Shown piece after piece: positions 5,464 through 12,155 of a stretch of DNA of 12,155 nucleotides. A program made the position numbers and the translations under genes. The DNA comes from Candidatus Altarchaeota archaeon (GTDB lineage Archaea; Altiarchaeota; Altiarchaeia; IMC4; QMZM01), in the NCBI GenBank assembly GCA_018897475.1, contig JAHIKS010000006.1, positions 1-12,155 of the forward strand. Reading direction: 5' to 3'. Position 1 is the first letter of the stretch; every line of letters starts with the position of its first letter. Under the pieces are notes generated by a model, which saw only the letters and a list, made by a program, of their open reading frames with translations, did no database searches and was not told the DNA's origin.

Positions 5464-5775
5464 CAGCTTGTAATTGAAAATCCCTTTCTTCTTCCCGGAC
5501 TTTACTATGTCAAGGCCGATGGTATCGAGGTAGGTGTCAATCTTCTCCTTTGATAGGATGGCGCCATCCACTTTCAGACTGCCTGAAAATGTCCCTACCA
5601 GCAACATCCCAAGAATATTTACGTAATCTGCACTGGAGCTAATCTTTAGGAAAGCCCCGGCTTTCTTTATGGAAATATAAGGGCCAGAGAACTCCCCCTT
5701 ACTATATTTTACAAATTTATTATGAATCCAGTCCTGCTCAGAATTCCCCTCAAAAAGCTCTCTGATGAAGTTCAT
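5446..5775 (-). pseudogene. 5' fragment of the same unrecognised gene, directly downstream of top6A
   Basis: The frame encodes 109 residues from an ATG four bases after the top6A stop, so it belongs to the KH-top6B-top6A operon. It reads MNFIRELFEGNSEQDWIHNK and continues FVKYSKGEFSGPYISIK, SSADYVNILGMLL, KKGIFNYKL. The last residues (about TYSND) and the stop are read from the transposon hairpin at 5436-5456, so the native C-terminus is missing. The remainder is most likely the minus-strand fragment at 3268-3657. The restored protein would have about 235 residues, with a compact N-terminal beta-rich part and a basic C-terminal part. I do not recognise the family. As it stands it could produce a truncated protein, or be non-functional. 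Confidence 0.65.
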
Positions 5776-5779
5776 CGTG

Positions 5780-6859
5780 CTATGGCAGGAGCTGGCCCTT
5801 TTCTATCTTCTGGGGCAGATATTCCTCGGCCACGAACTCCAGAGACTTTGAGGCCAAGGCCTGCTGCTCTATCCTCACGCCCTTCTCCGACATTAGGTTG
5901 AGCTGCTTCACCCACTCCTTCTTCTGGAACCAGGGGTAGCGAAGCAATTCTGAGATTCTTTTCTTATCGAGGTCCTTCAGGTTCTCGGTAACCTTCTTTA
6001 GGTCGTATGTGTCGATGTCATCCATTGTCATGCCAACGAACTTCATCTGCGGGGTTCCCAACCTCCTGGACTCATGGGCCAGAGCCATGGAACCGGCCTT
6101 CATTACTGAATAGATGTAGTAGCCCCAGGGGTCGCCATCCGAGAACATGATTGCAGGCAGACCAAGGTCGTGGTTGAGCCTATGAACCAGCCTCCTGCAG
6201 CCCCTCGCGGCCTGTCCCTTGGTGGAGACCATGATACAGTTGTTCTTCTGCGGATACTTTTCCTCAACGAGACGGTCAAACATAGCGCCTGTCTCTATCA
6301 CAAGCACATAGTCTGCATTGACGTCCTGGAACTTGTAGTGCTCCACTATGGAGGGAACGGACAAGCCGCTCCTTCCCAGCTTGGAGCAGTCTATGAAATC
6401 CCCGGAATCCTCTATCACGATATTACCTATCAGGGTGCCTTTGTCATCCGCCTTCAGATGCAGCTCCTCCCTCAGCGTCCCGAGCATGGTTTCAAGGTCC
6501 ACAACCAGTGGGTCGCTCTCTGACTGGTCCTCGAAGGTATTCTCCTTTGAATCAGCAATGGTATGCTTCAGCTGGTAGTACAGCTCCCTTATACTCGCAG
6601 TCTTGTCTCTCTCAACCAATTCTCTACATTTTCCTGCAATCAGGACCGTTTGCATGAATCTCTTCGAGTGAGCAACGTTCATAAAAGAGCGGGTCGATTT
6701 TTTATCACCCAGTTCAAGCAGATTCTTGGACTTGTTGAATGTAATGTTGTTAATGTTCCTCTGCGGTATGCTCACGTTTGGGCTCTCCATATCATCTATG
6801 TTCTTCATAATGCTTTTTCCGAGCCCGTTTATCTTTTTTATGACCTGCTCACGCTCCAT
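5780..6859 (-). CDS. top6A: DNA topoisomerase VI subunit A (Spo11-like)
   Basis: Subunit A forms the covalent tyrosine-DNA link when topoisomerase VI (A2B2, type IIB) passes one duplex through another using ATP, relieving supercoils and separating daughter chromosomes. The protein has 359 residues, as expected. The winged-helix part holds SIRELYYQLKHT with catalytic Y95. The Toprim part holds E189 (YVLVIETGAMFDRL) and D241/D243 (MFSDGDPWGYYIY), the magnesium-binding acids. The KGQAARGCRRLVHRL segment before the DxD is also typical. The ATG overlaps the end of top6B by 11 bases, which points to translational coupling and balanced subunit production. The gene order B then A is the usual archaeal one. 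The four-base gap to the next minus-strand frame places that (now broken) gene in the same transcript. Confidence 0.96.
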   Translation of the reverse strand: MEREQVIKKINGLGKSIMKNIDDMESPNVSIPQRNINNITFNKSKNLLELGDKKSTRSFMNVAHSKRFMQTVLIAGKCRELVERDKTASIRELYYQLKHTIADSKENTFEDQSESDPLVVDLETMLGTLREELHLKADDKGTLIGNIVIEDSGDFIDCSKLGRSGLSVPSIVEHYKFQDVNADYVLVIETGAMFDRLVEEKYPQKNNCIMVSTKGQAARGCRRLVHRLNHDLGLPAIMFSDGDPWGYYIYSVMKAGSMALAHESRRLGTPQMKFVGMTMDDIDTYDLKKVTENLKDLDKKRISELLRYPWFQKKEWVKQLNLMSEKGVRIEQQALASKSLEFVAEEYLPQKIEKGQLLP

Positions 6860-8585
6860 TTTCTTCTACCTCCTCCACTGGTTTCTCCGTGGATTCCTCA
6901 TCCCCAGAATCGTTTTCGGCCTCTCCTCCTTCGGAATCATTCTCACCTTCCTTGTCATCAAAGCCGTTTTCGGTCTCTTCCTCTTCATCATCTTCAAGGG
7001 TCTGTATCTCCGCCTCCAGCTTCAGTTTCTCAAGGACCAATGTATTCAATTTCTTAAGAATCTTCTCCTCGTCCTTTCCCGTAAGATTCGCAAGCCCTGC
7101 TGCAAGCTCTACGCTATAACGCATCAGAATCTGTTTTCTGGCTTCCTTCTCCAGGGCCCTCCTCTGCCTTGAATGGAATATCTGATACTTCCTCCCTACC
7201 TCCATCAGGGCCATCCTGATTTCCTTCATTATAGCCTCATCATCAGCTACGCTCTGCTTCCCTGCCGAGGTGTATGGAATGTATGTGGAGACAAGATTTA
7301 CAAGGATTGTTATTGCGGAATTATCGAAATCCTTTATGCCATATCTCTTCCACTCCACTGAGTTGACTGACTTTGTAAGGGCACATGCACCAGAATCAAA
7401 CAGTAGGGGCGTTCTGTTTGCGAATCTCATGACCTCAACCTTCCTGCCCTCGCCTATGTTCCTGCCGGCCTGCCCGCCATAGGCAATCGCAACCTCGACC
7501 TGAAAGGGAACGCCCCCAGAATGGGAGGTCGGATTTCTTGTCAGAATAGCCTCAAATTCCGGACCAAGTATGTTGAGAATGGCATTCCTTATCTGGTCCT
7601 CACCGATTGGCTGCAATCCCTCAGTAGGGGGAGCAAGGAACTTTATCTCTTTTATAGCATTCGTAATCTGCTCGCATTCAGCCCATGTCAGCTTCTTTGG
7701 GCTCTTGTTCAGGTCAAATGGAGCCTCACCCTTGTTTATAAAATTCTGAATCTCATTTGCCTTGGCATTGCTCATCCTCGAGAAGGTGGAGCTTAGAAAC
7801 GAGCTGACCTTCCTGCCGTCGGTAATCTTCGACATATTCACGAGGTCGTCAACCTCCGTGCCTTTTGGATGGGGCTTTATCTCCACCGGGGGCTTTGGGA
7901 CCTTATCAGTCGACCTCTCGAAGACGGTCTTCCTCCCCTCCGGGTCGGTAAAGGTAATCTTTGCATGGGGGTTCACTATTGCGGTCCTTCTGAGGTACTC
8001 AAAGGGGCCCTGCTCTCTTAGAGTGAAGTTCACCCCCTTTAATTCGCACTGAATCTCGGTGCCTCGCCAGTACTGGCTGTATTCGTTGTTGCTCAGGATG
8101 TCGGCCTTATTCCTGCTTATGTCTATCATCAGCTCTATCTCATTGACCTTTCCCTTCCCTACGGAGGTCTTTATCTTCATTGGCTTTCCAGTGGTTGTCT
8201 GGGAGAATAGAGTAACTCCCGCAACCCCGATACCCTGCTGGCCCCTGAGCTGAATATTCCTGTGGAATTTCGTGCCAGCAAGCATCTTTCCAAACACTCC
8301 GGAGATGTGCTTGATTGGAATTCCCGGGCCGTTGTCCTCGCTCCTAACGAGATAGTGATTGTTCCCGAGCTTCTTGATACCTATGGAAATCTCAGGTTGA
8401 ATCCCTGCTTCCTCGCAGGCATCGAGAGAATTCGTAACCATCTCATGGATTACTGTGGTGAGGGATCTTATACTCCCAGAGTATCCAAGATGGGCCTTAT
8501 TTTTCCTGAAGAATTCGGTTATGGATGTCTCTTTGAACTCCTTAAACAGGTCGTCTGCGCGCCTTTCCTCTACCTTCTCATCCAT
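6849..8585 (-). CDS. top6B: DNA topoisomerase VI subunit B (GHKL ATPase)
   Basis: Subunit B binds ATP and acts as the gate-closing clamp of topoisomerase VI. The protein has 578 residues. The GHKL fold is clear: E48 and N52 in HEMVTNSLDACEEAG, the EDNGPGIP box (83-90), the glycine-rich lid GQQGIGVAG (115-123), and the transducer switch lysine K443 in TSAGKQSVAD. The middle (about 240-320) corresponds to the H2TH region; residues 320-470 are the transducer. After about residue 530 the protein becomes a strongly acidic low-complexity tail of some 48 residues (EDDEEEETENG and on). I see no immunoglobulin-like C-terminal domain as found in some methanogen homologues. The gene lies 15 bases after the KH gene and overlaps top6A, so all three should share a transcript. 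Confidence 0.96.
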   Translation of the reverse strand: MDEKVEERRADDLFKEFKETSITEFFRKNKAHLGYSGSIRSLTTVIHEMVTNSLDACEEAGIQPEISIGIKKLGNNHYLVRSEDNGPGIPIKHISGVFGKMLAGTKFHRNIQLRGQQGIGVAGVTLFSQTTTGKPMKIKTSVGKGKVNEIELMIDISRNKADILSNNEYSQYWRGTEIQCELKGVNFTLREQGPFEYLRRTAIVNPHAKITFTDPEGRKTVFERSTDKVPKPPVEIKPHPKGTEVDDLVNMSKITDGRKVSSFLSSTFSRMSNAKANEIQNFINKGEAPFDLNKSPKKLTWAECEQITNAIKEIKFLAPPTEGLQPIGEDQIRNAILNILGPEFEAILTRNPTSHSGGVPFQVEVAIAYGGQAGRNIGEGRKVEVMRFANRTPLLFDSGACALTKSVNSVEWKRYGIKDFDNSAITILVNLVSTYIPYTSAGKQSVADDEAIMKEIRMALMEVGRKYQIFHSRQRRALEKEARKQILMRYSVELAAGLANLTGKDEEKILKKLNTLVLEKLKLEAEIQTLEDDEEEETENGFDDKEGENDSEGGEAENDSGDEESTEKPVEEVEENGA

Positions 8586-8600
8586 ATATAATGATGGGAT

Positions 8601-9146
8601 TTAGGACTTAAAACTGACAACGGGAGCCGAAGTTTCCGCTTCAGGGTCCAATCCCTGGCCCCTTGCATTTTCCAGAAAACGATATACTGAGGCGTGTCTT
8701 GCTCCATTCAGAAGCCTGAACACGGCCTCCTTCGCCAGGTGCACTCCATCATAGGTTCCGATGATGCCTATGGTCTTGCCATAGACGCAAATACGGGTTT
8801 CTGTCAGGTCCCCTAGCACCCTCTGGGACTTTCCCTCCCGCCCTATTACTCTACCCTTCTTCCTCATCATCTCCTTCTCGCTGTTGGCGAAGTCATCCAG
8901 CTTTATCAGCTCAAAAGAGAATTCATCATTAAGCAATTGCATGGCAATCCCCGGGTTAAAGCCTCTTGCAATCGCCTGCACTATGTCTTTTGCAATCCAT
9001 GCACCCATGCCTTCGCCGAGAATCTCCACGGAGCCGTCATCTACTACAAGCTCGCAGCCAGACCTCTTCTCTATCTCCCTCTTTGTGCTGCCACCCTTGC
9101 CTATTAGCACAGCAACCCTATCTTTTGGGATTTTGATGTAGGACAT
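8601..9146 (-). CDS. KH-domain RNA-binding protein (archaeal Dim2/Pno1-Krr1-like)
   Basis: The protein has 181 residues and two KH domains. The first carries IGKGG (15-19) in VAVLIGKGGSTKREIEKRSG; the second carries IGREG (101-105) in GRVIGREGKSQRVLGDLTET. The C-terminal helix reads GARHASVYRFLEN, a hallmark of the Dim2/Pno1 family, which in archaea and eukaryotes binds near the 3' end of 16S/18S rRNA during small-subunit assembly. Archaeal members commonly lie next to rio1 and topoisomerase VI genes. Here the topoisomerase VI side is kept, while the upstream gene is the divergent amrS, not rio1. The ATG at 9144-9146 directly precedes SYIKIPKDRV, a good start. It heads the minus-strand operon. 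Identity of the family is secure; the exact rRNA target is by analogy. Confidence 0.92.
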   Translation of the reverse strand: MSYIKIPKDRVAVLIGKGGSTKREIEKRSGCELVVDDGSVEILGEGMGAWIAKDIVQAIARGFNPGIAMQLLNDEFSFELIKLDDFANSEKEMMRKKGRVIGREGKSQRVLGDLTETRICVYGKTIGIIGTYDGVHLAKEAVFRLLNGARHASVYRFLENARGQGLDPEAETSAPVVSFKS

Positions 9147-9184
9147 GGAACTAAATTAGATTCAAAAACTAATAATTAATCAAT
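9147..9184. promoter_or_regulatory. Divergent A/T-rich promoter interval between the KH gene and amrS
   Basis: Only 38 bases separate the two start codons, and they are nearly all A or T. Both genes must start transcription here or inside each other's first codons. Several A/T stretches (for example TAATAATTAA at 9170-9179) could serve as TATA boxes, but I cannot assign one to each gene. The closeness suggests the two promoters may interfere or be co-regulated. Confidence 0.45.
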
Positions 9185-10195
9185 ATGAAAGAGGCTATGC
9201 TCTATGAGAAAGTGGAGGATGGAAAAGTAAAATGCAACCTCTGTAATCATCATTGCCTGATAGCCGATGGAAAGAGGGGATTGTGCGGAGTCAGGGAGAA
9301 CCAGGAAGGAACCCTCCACTCCTTAGTCTATAGAAAAGCAATAGCGGCCCACATAGACCCAATAGAAAAGAAGCCCTTCTTCAACTTCCTTCCGGGAACC
9401 TTGAGCTATTCCATTGCAACCCAGGGCTGCAACTTCCGTTGCAAATTCTGCCAGAACTGGGGCATAAGCCAGAGCTCCAAGGGGGGGGGGGAAATCACGG
9501 GCGAGGACATCTCCCCCATGGAGATAGTCAGGGAGGCGAAGGCCAGCGGCTGCAAGAGCATTGCATACACCTACACAGAACCGACGGTATTCTTTGAATA
9601 CGCATATGATACGGCAAGGCTTGCCAAGCAGGAGGGGCTTAAGAACGTTTTCGTTACGAACGGCTTCATGACAGAAGAGGCTCTGAGGGAGATTCAGCCG
9701 TATCTGGACGCTGCAAATGTAGACCTGAAGGCCTTTACTGAGGAATTTTATAATAAGATATGCGGTGCAAAGCTAGAGCCGGTAAAGAAGTCACTGAAAT
9801 TGATGAAAGAATTGGGGATTTGGGTCGAAATCACAACATTGATTATACCAACACTCAACGATTCCCAAGAGGAATTAAAATCAATGGCCGAATTCATCAG
9901 CAACGAGCTGGGCCCTGAGACCCCATGGCATCTCAGCAAGTTCCATCCCGACTACAAGATGGACAGCATTAAGGCAACCCCCGTGGAGACAATCCACACG
10001 GTCAGGGAGCTCGGCTTAGAAGCAGGCTTGCGATATGTTTATGCAGGAAACCTGCCCGGAGACTCCGGGGAGAACACATATTGCTATTCCTGCAATGAAC
10101 TATTAATAAATAGATATCTATTCAGAATTAATGATAACCAGATAAAGGACTCCAAATGCCCCAAGTGCGGGGCCGAGATAGACGGGGAGATATGA
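9185..10195 (+). CDS. amrS: AmmeMemoRadiSam-system radical SAM enzyme
   Basis: This is a radical S-adenosylmethionine protein of 336 residues related to pyruvate formate-lyase activating enzyme. The iron-sulfur cluster motif is C82-x3-C86-x2-C89 in GCNFRCKFCQNWGISQ. An N-terminal cysteine set (C17, C20, C24, C34 in CNLCNHHCLIADGKRGLCG) and the AYTYTEPTVFFEYA segment match the AmrS type. Two C-terminal CxxC pairs (C300/C303 and C325/C328) probably bind zinc. AmrS works with AmmeMemoRadiSam A and B (AMMECR1 and Memo homologues), which are not in this window; the substrate is not settled. A run of eleven G (9481-9491) encodes Lys-Gly-Gly-Gly in a loop after the cluster motif. The stop overlaps the start of cca. 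Confidence 0.93.
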   Translation: MKEAMLYEKVEDGKVKCNLCNHHCLIADGKRGLCGVRENQEGTLHSLVYRKAIAAHIDPIEKKPFFNFLPGTLSYSIATQGCNFRCKFCQNWGISQSSKGGGEITGEDISPMEIVREAKASGCKSIAYTYTEPTVFFEYAYDTARLAKQEGLKNVFVTNGFMTEEALREIQPYLDAANVDLKAFTEEFYNKICGAKLEPVKKSLKLMKELGIWVEITTLIIPTLNDSQEELKSMAEFISNELGPETPWHLSKFHPDYKMDSIKATPVETIHTVRELGLEAGLRYVYAGNLPGDSGENTYCYSCNELLINRYLFRINDNQIKDSKCPKCGAEIDGEI

Positions 10196-11532
10196 TGGAC
10201 AAAACCCTCAGGAAGGTACTCAGGGAAATAACCCCTCCAAGGGAGGAGCACAGGAACGAGAAAGAGATAGTGGAGGCAGTGTTCAAAAAACTGGAGAGGT
10301 TCGACGTAAAGCCGGTGGTGGTTGGCTCCATAGCGAAGAAGACCGACCTGAGAGGGGATAAGGACATAGACATCTTCATCATGTTCCCTAAGGAAACGCC
10401 AAGAAAGGAGCTGGAGGAGAAGGGTCTTGACATAGGAAAGGCCGTCTTCAAGAGCCTGAGGGCAAAGTACGAGATAGACTACGCCGAGCACCCATACGTC
10501 GCAGGCAACTACAAGGGCTACAGGGTTGAGATAGTTCCATGCTACAAAACCAGGAAACCACTCTCAGCAGTCGACAGAACCCCGCATCATACGCGCTATA
10601 TCCGGAAGAAGCTGAGGAGGAACAACGAACTGAGGACGAACGTAATGCTCCTGAAGCAGTTTATGAAGGGAACCGGCGTGTATGGAGCGGAGTCAAAGGT
10701 CCAGGGTTTCTCCGGCTATCTTACCGAGCTTCTATGCATCCATTACGGCTCGTTCAGGAAGGCCCTGAAGGCAGCATCGGAGTGGAAATTCCACCTCGTG
10801 ATAGACCCGGCAGACCTATGGGAGAACAAAAGGGCCCTGAAGCACTTCTTCCCCAAGGCGAGCCTCATAGTCATAGACCCAATAGACGAGAACAGGAACG
10901 TTGCAGCAGCCGTCTCGGAGCAGAGCATGGCAAGGTTCATCCATGCCGCAAGGAAATTTATCGATGAGCCTGGCATAGACTACTTCTTCCCGCCCGAGAG
11001 AAAGCCACCAACAAAGAAGGAACTGAAAGGGAGGATAAAGAAGAGAGGCACAAAACTCATTGCGATAAAATTCACCCATGGAAAGATTAACCCGAATATT
11101 CTCTACTCGCAGCTCAGGAAGACGAGGAATTCCCTCGTTAAGCAGATAGAGGGCTATGAATTCAAGGTCCTGAACTGCGACACCTGGACCGACGAGAAGA
11201 AACTCTCGGCAATCCTGCTGGAGTTCGAGGTCTGGGATTTACCTCCAATTGAGCACAGGCTCGGGCCCCCCCTGGACAAGGGCAAGAGGGAGCAGGACAA
11301 ATTTATTGCAAAGTACAGGGAATTCAAGCCGAGGATAGAAAAGGGCCGCTGGGTTGCCGATGTGAGGAGAGAATTCACTAGGGCAGAGAAGCTGATGCCA
11401 AAGATTCTGAAGGAAAGGAAAGGATTCGGGAAGAAGCTGAGAGGGCTCAAGAGGATTGGACTCGTTGCAGATGAGAAGATTCTTGAGATAGACGGCAAGG
11501 AATTCCTCAGCTTTATGGGAGAATTTATCTAA
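10192..11532 (+). CDS. cca: CCA tRNA nucleotidyltransferase, class I (archaeal)
   Basis: This enzyme adds or repairs the CCA end of tRNAs without a template. From the ATG at 10192 it has 446 residues, normal for archaea. The nucleotidyltransferase core is VVVGSIAKKTDLRGDKDIDIF, with GS at 45-46 and the two metal-binding acids D58 and D60. The third acid lies in YRVEIVPCY at E113, where Asp is the family's usual residue. SAVDRTPHHTRYI follows, then the central and tail domains, including WKFHLVIDPADLWENK and DPIDENRNVAAAVS. The start is set by the overlap ATGATG with the amrS stop TGA (10193-10195) and GGGGAG just upstream (10183-10188); 10192 and 10195 are both possible. The frame is open further upstream to an ATG at 10156, but that lies inside amrS and lacks family residues. 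Confidence 0.95.
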   Translation: MMDKTLRKVLREITPPREEHRNEKEIVEAVFKKLERFDVKPVVVGSIAKKTDLRGDKDIDIFIMFPKETPRKELEEKGLDIGKAVFKSLRAKYEIDYAEHPYVAGNYKGYRVEIVPCYKTRKPLSAVDRTPHHTRYIRKKLRRNNELRTNVMLLKQFMKGTGVYGAESKVQGFSGYLTELLCIHYGSFRKALKAASEWKFHLVIDPADLWENKRALKHFFPKASLIVIDPIDENRNVAAAVSEQSMARFIHAARKFIDEPGIDYFFPPERKPPTKKELKGRIKKRGTKLIAIKFTHGKINPNILYSQLRKTRNSLVKQIEGYEFKVLNCDTWTDEKKLSAILLEFEVWDLPPIEHRLGPPLDKGKREQDKFIAKYREFKPRIEKGRWVADVRREFTRAEKLMPKILKERKGFGKKLRGLKRIGLVADEKILEIDGKEFLSFMGEFI

Positions 11533-11556
11533 CCCTTCCTCATCAAGAACTAGAAC

Positions 11557-12155
11557 CTATTTCTTACCCATGAATCTTCTAAACGCAGGGTGCATGTCCG
11601 CCATCTGCTCCTTCTGGATTTCCTCATAGAGCCTGTAGAGGATTCCTACGGTAAGAAGAATCCCTGTCCCGGAGCCCAGTGCTCCAAGAAGGTCCGCCCC
11701 TACAGCGAGCATGCCTATGGCTATGGAGCTGATTATCGTTATCTGCGGGATATACCGATTGAGGACCCTCTCCACCACTCTCTTGTCCCTCCTGAAGCCC
11801 GGAATATGCATGCCGCCCTGCTGAATCTGGTCGGCAACCTGCTCCGCTCCAAGCCCCGTGGTCTCGACCCAGAATTTGCCGAACAGGATACAGAGTGATA
11901 TGAACAGGATGGAGTAGACAATAAGATGAGAGAAAATTCCCACGTCCATGAGCCTGTACCAGGTGGTTGGACTTATTATACCGCTGAGATTACCCAGAGT
12001 CGCATAGTATGAAATATTATAGACAATACTCTGGAGGATGCCCAGGTCCCCCGGGTTATTGACATCAACCCCGACAAAGCGGGCCCACATCTGCACGTTC
12101 ATCAACAGTGCCGAGGCAAGAATAACTGGAATATTGGAAACATAGAAGAATTTTA
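11557..12155 (-). CDS. secY: Preprotein translocase subunit SecY, C-terminal part
   Basis: SecY forms the protein-conducting channel of the Sec translocon in the cytoplasmic membrane. Only the last 198 residues are inside the window; the frame runs off the right edge, where it begins KFFYVSNIPVILASALLMNV. Membrane segments are seen at about residues 8-27, at FSHLIVYSILFISLCILFG, at IISSIAIGMLAVGADLLGAL and at GTGILLTVGILYRLYEEIQK. The cytosolic loop needed for ribosome contact carries GLGAEQVADQIQQGGMHIPG followed by FRRDKRVVERVLNRYIP, conserved in archaea. A 24-base spacer separates the stop from that of the convergent cca gene. In archaea secY normally ends the spc ribosomal operon; what lies upstream cannot be seen here. 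Confidence 0.95.
   Translation of the reverse strand, partial: KFFYVSNIPVILASALLMNVQMWARFVGVDVNNPGDLGILQSIVYNISYYATLGNLSGIISPTTWYRLMDVGIFSHLIVYSILFISLCILFGKFWVETTGLGAEQVADQIQQGGMHIPGFRRDKRVVERVLNRYIPQITIISSIAIGMLAVGADLLGALGSGTGILLTVGILYRLYEEIQKEQMADMHPAFRRFMGKK

Noticed and set aside
6726..7172. Plus-strand hydrophobic frames of up to 148 codons across 6560-7360
   Set aside because: They are antisense to the Glu/Asp/Lys-rich parts of top6A and top6B, which naturally read as Phe/Leu/Ser-rich on the other strand.
10156..10191. Upstream start for cca
   Set aside because: The extra 12 residues are read from the end of amrS in another frame and do not resemble the family; the overlap ATGATG with GGGGAG upstream is a better start.

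Overview
The window comes from an archaeal chromosome. It holds genes for RNA polymerase subunits N and K, ribosomal protein S2, both subunits of DNA topoisomerase VI, a Dim2/Pno1-type KH protein, a class I (archaeal-type) CCA-adding enzyme and an archaeal-type SecY. Several genes have an A/T-rich TATA-like box about 26 bases before the start codon, as expected for leaderless archaeal transcripts. Genes overlap or nearly touch. I cannot place it more finely than Archaea.

Left part (1-2398): the end of a transcription/translation operon reads rightward as rpoN, rpoK, rps2. S2 carries an unusual acidic N-terminal extension built from a 27-base tandem repeat. Enolase lies on the opposite strand, and its stop codon directly follows that of rps2. 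In many archaea the order is rpoN-rpoK-eno-rps2 on one strand, so a local rearrangement is likely. Between enolase and the next gene (2399-2717) there is no gene, but there is a compact run of small hairpins bracketed by a 13-base direct repeat.

Middle part (2718-5775): a predicted lipoprotein is followed by an IS200/IS605-type (IS1341-like, tnpB-only) region. That region contains a 38-residue ribbon-helix-helix-like protein (3875-3991) whose stop overlaps the start of a catalytically intact TnpB. The 3' end of tnpB runs into a hairpin that should be the 3' end of its guide RNA (omega RNA) and the right end of the element. A second hairpin of the same design, with a relic TnpB tail, lies about 270 bases further on, and a third lies before the element. 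The whole insertion appears to split one minus-strand gene of unknown function into a 5' piece (5775 down to about 5464) and a 3' piece (about 3657 down to 3268).

Right part (5780-12155): a minus-strand operon reads KH protein, top6B, top6A, then the disrupted gene. Divergent from it are amrS (the radical SAM enzyme of the AmmeMemoRadiSam group) and cca, which are translationally coupled. The window ends in the 3' part of secY, convergent with cca.

The most interesting material is the RHH-tnpB pair with its stacked omega-RNA-like ends inside a broken gene, the hairpin cluster at 2515-2702, and the repeat-bearing S2.
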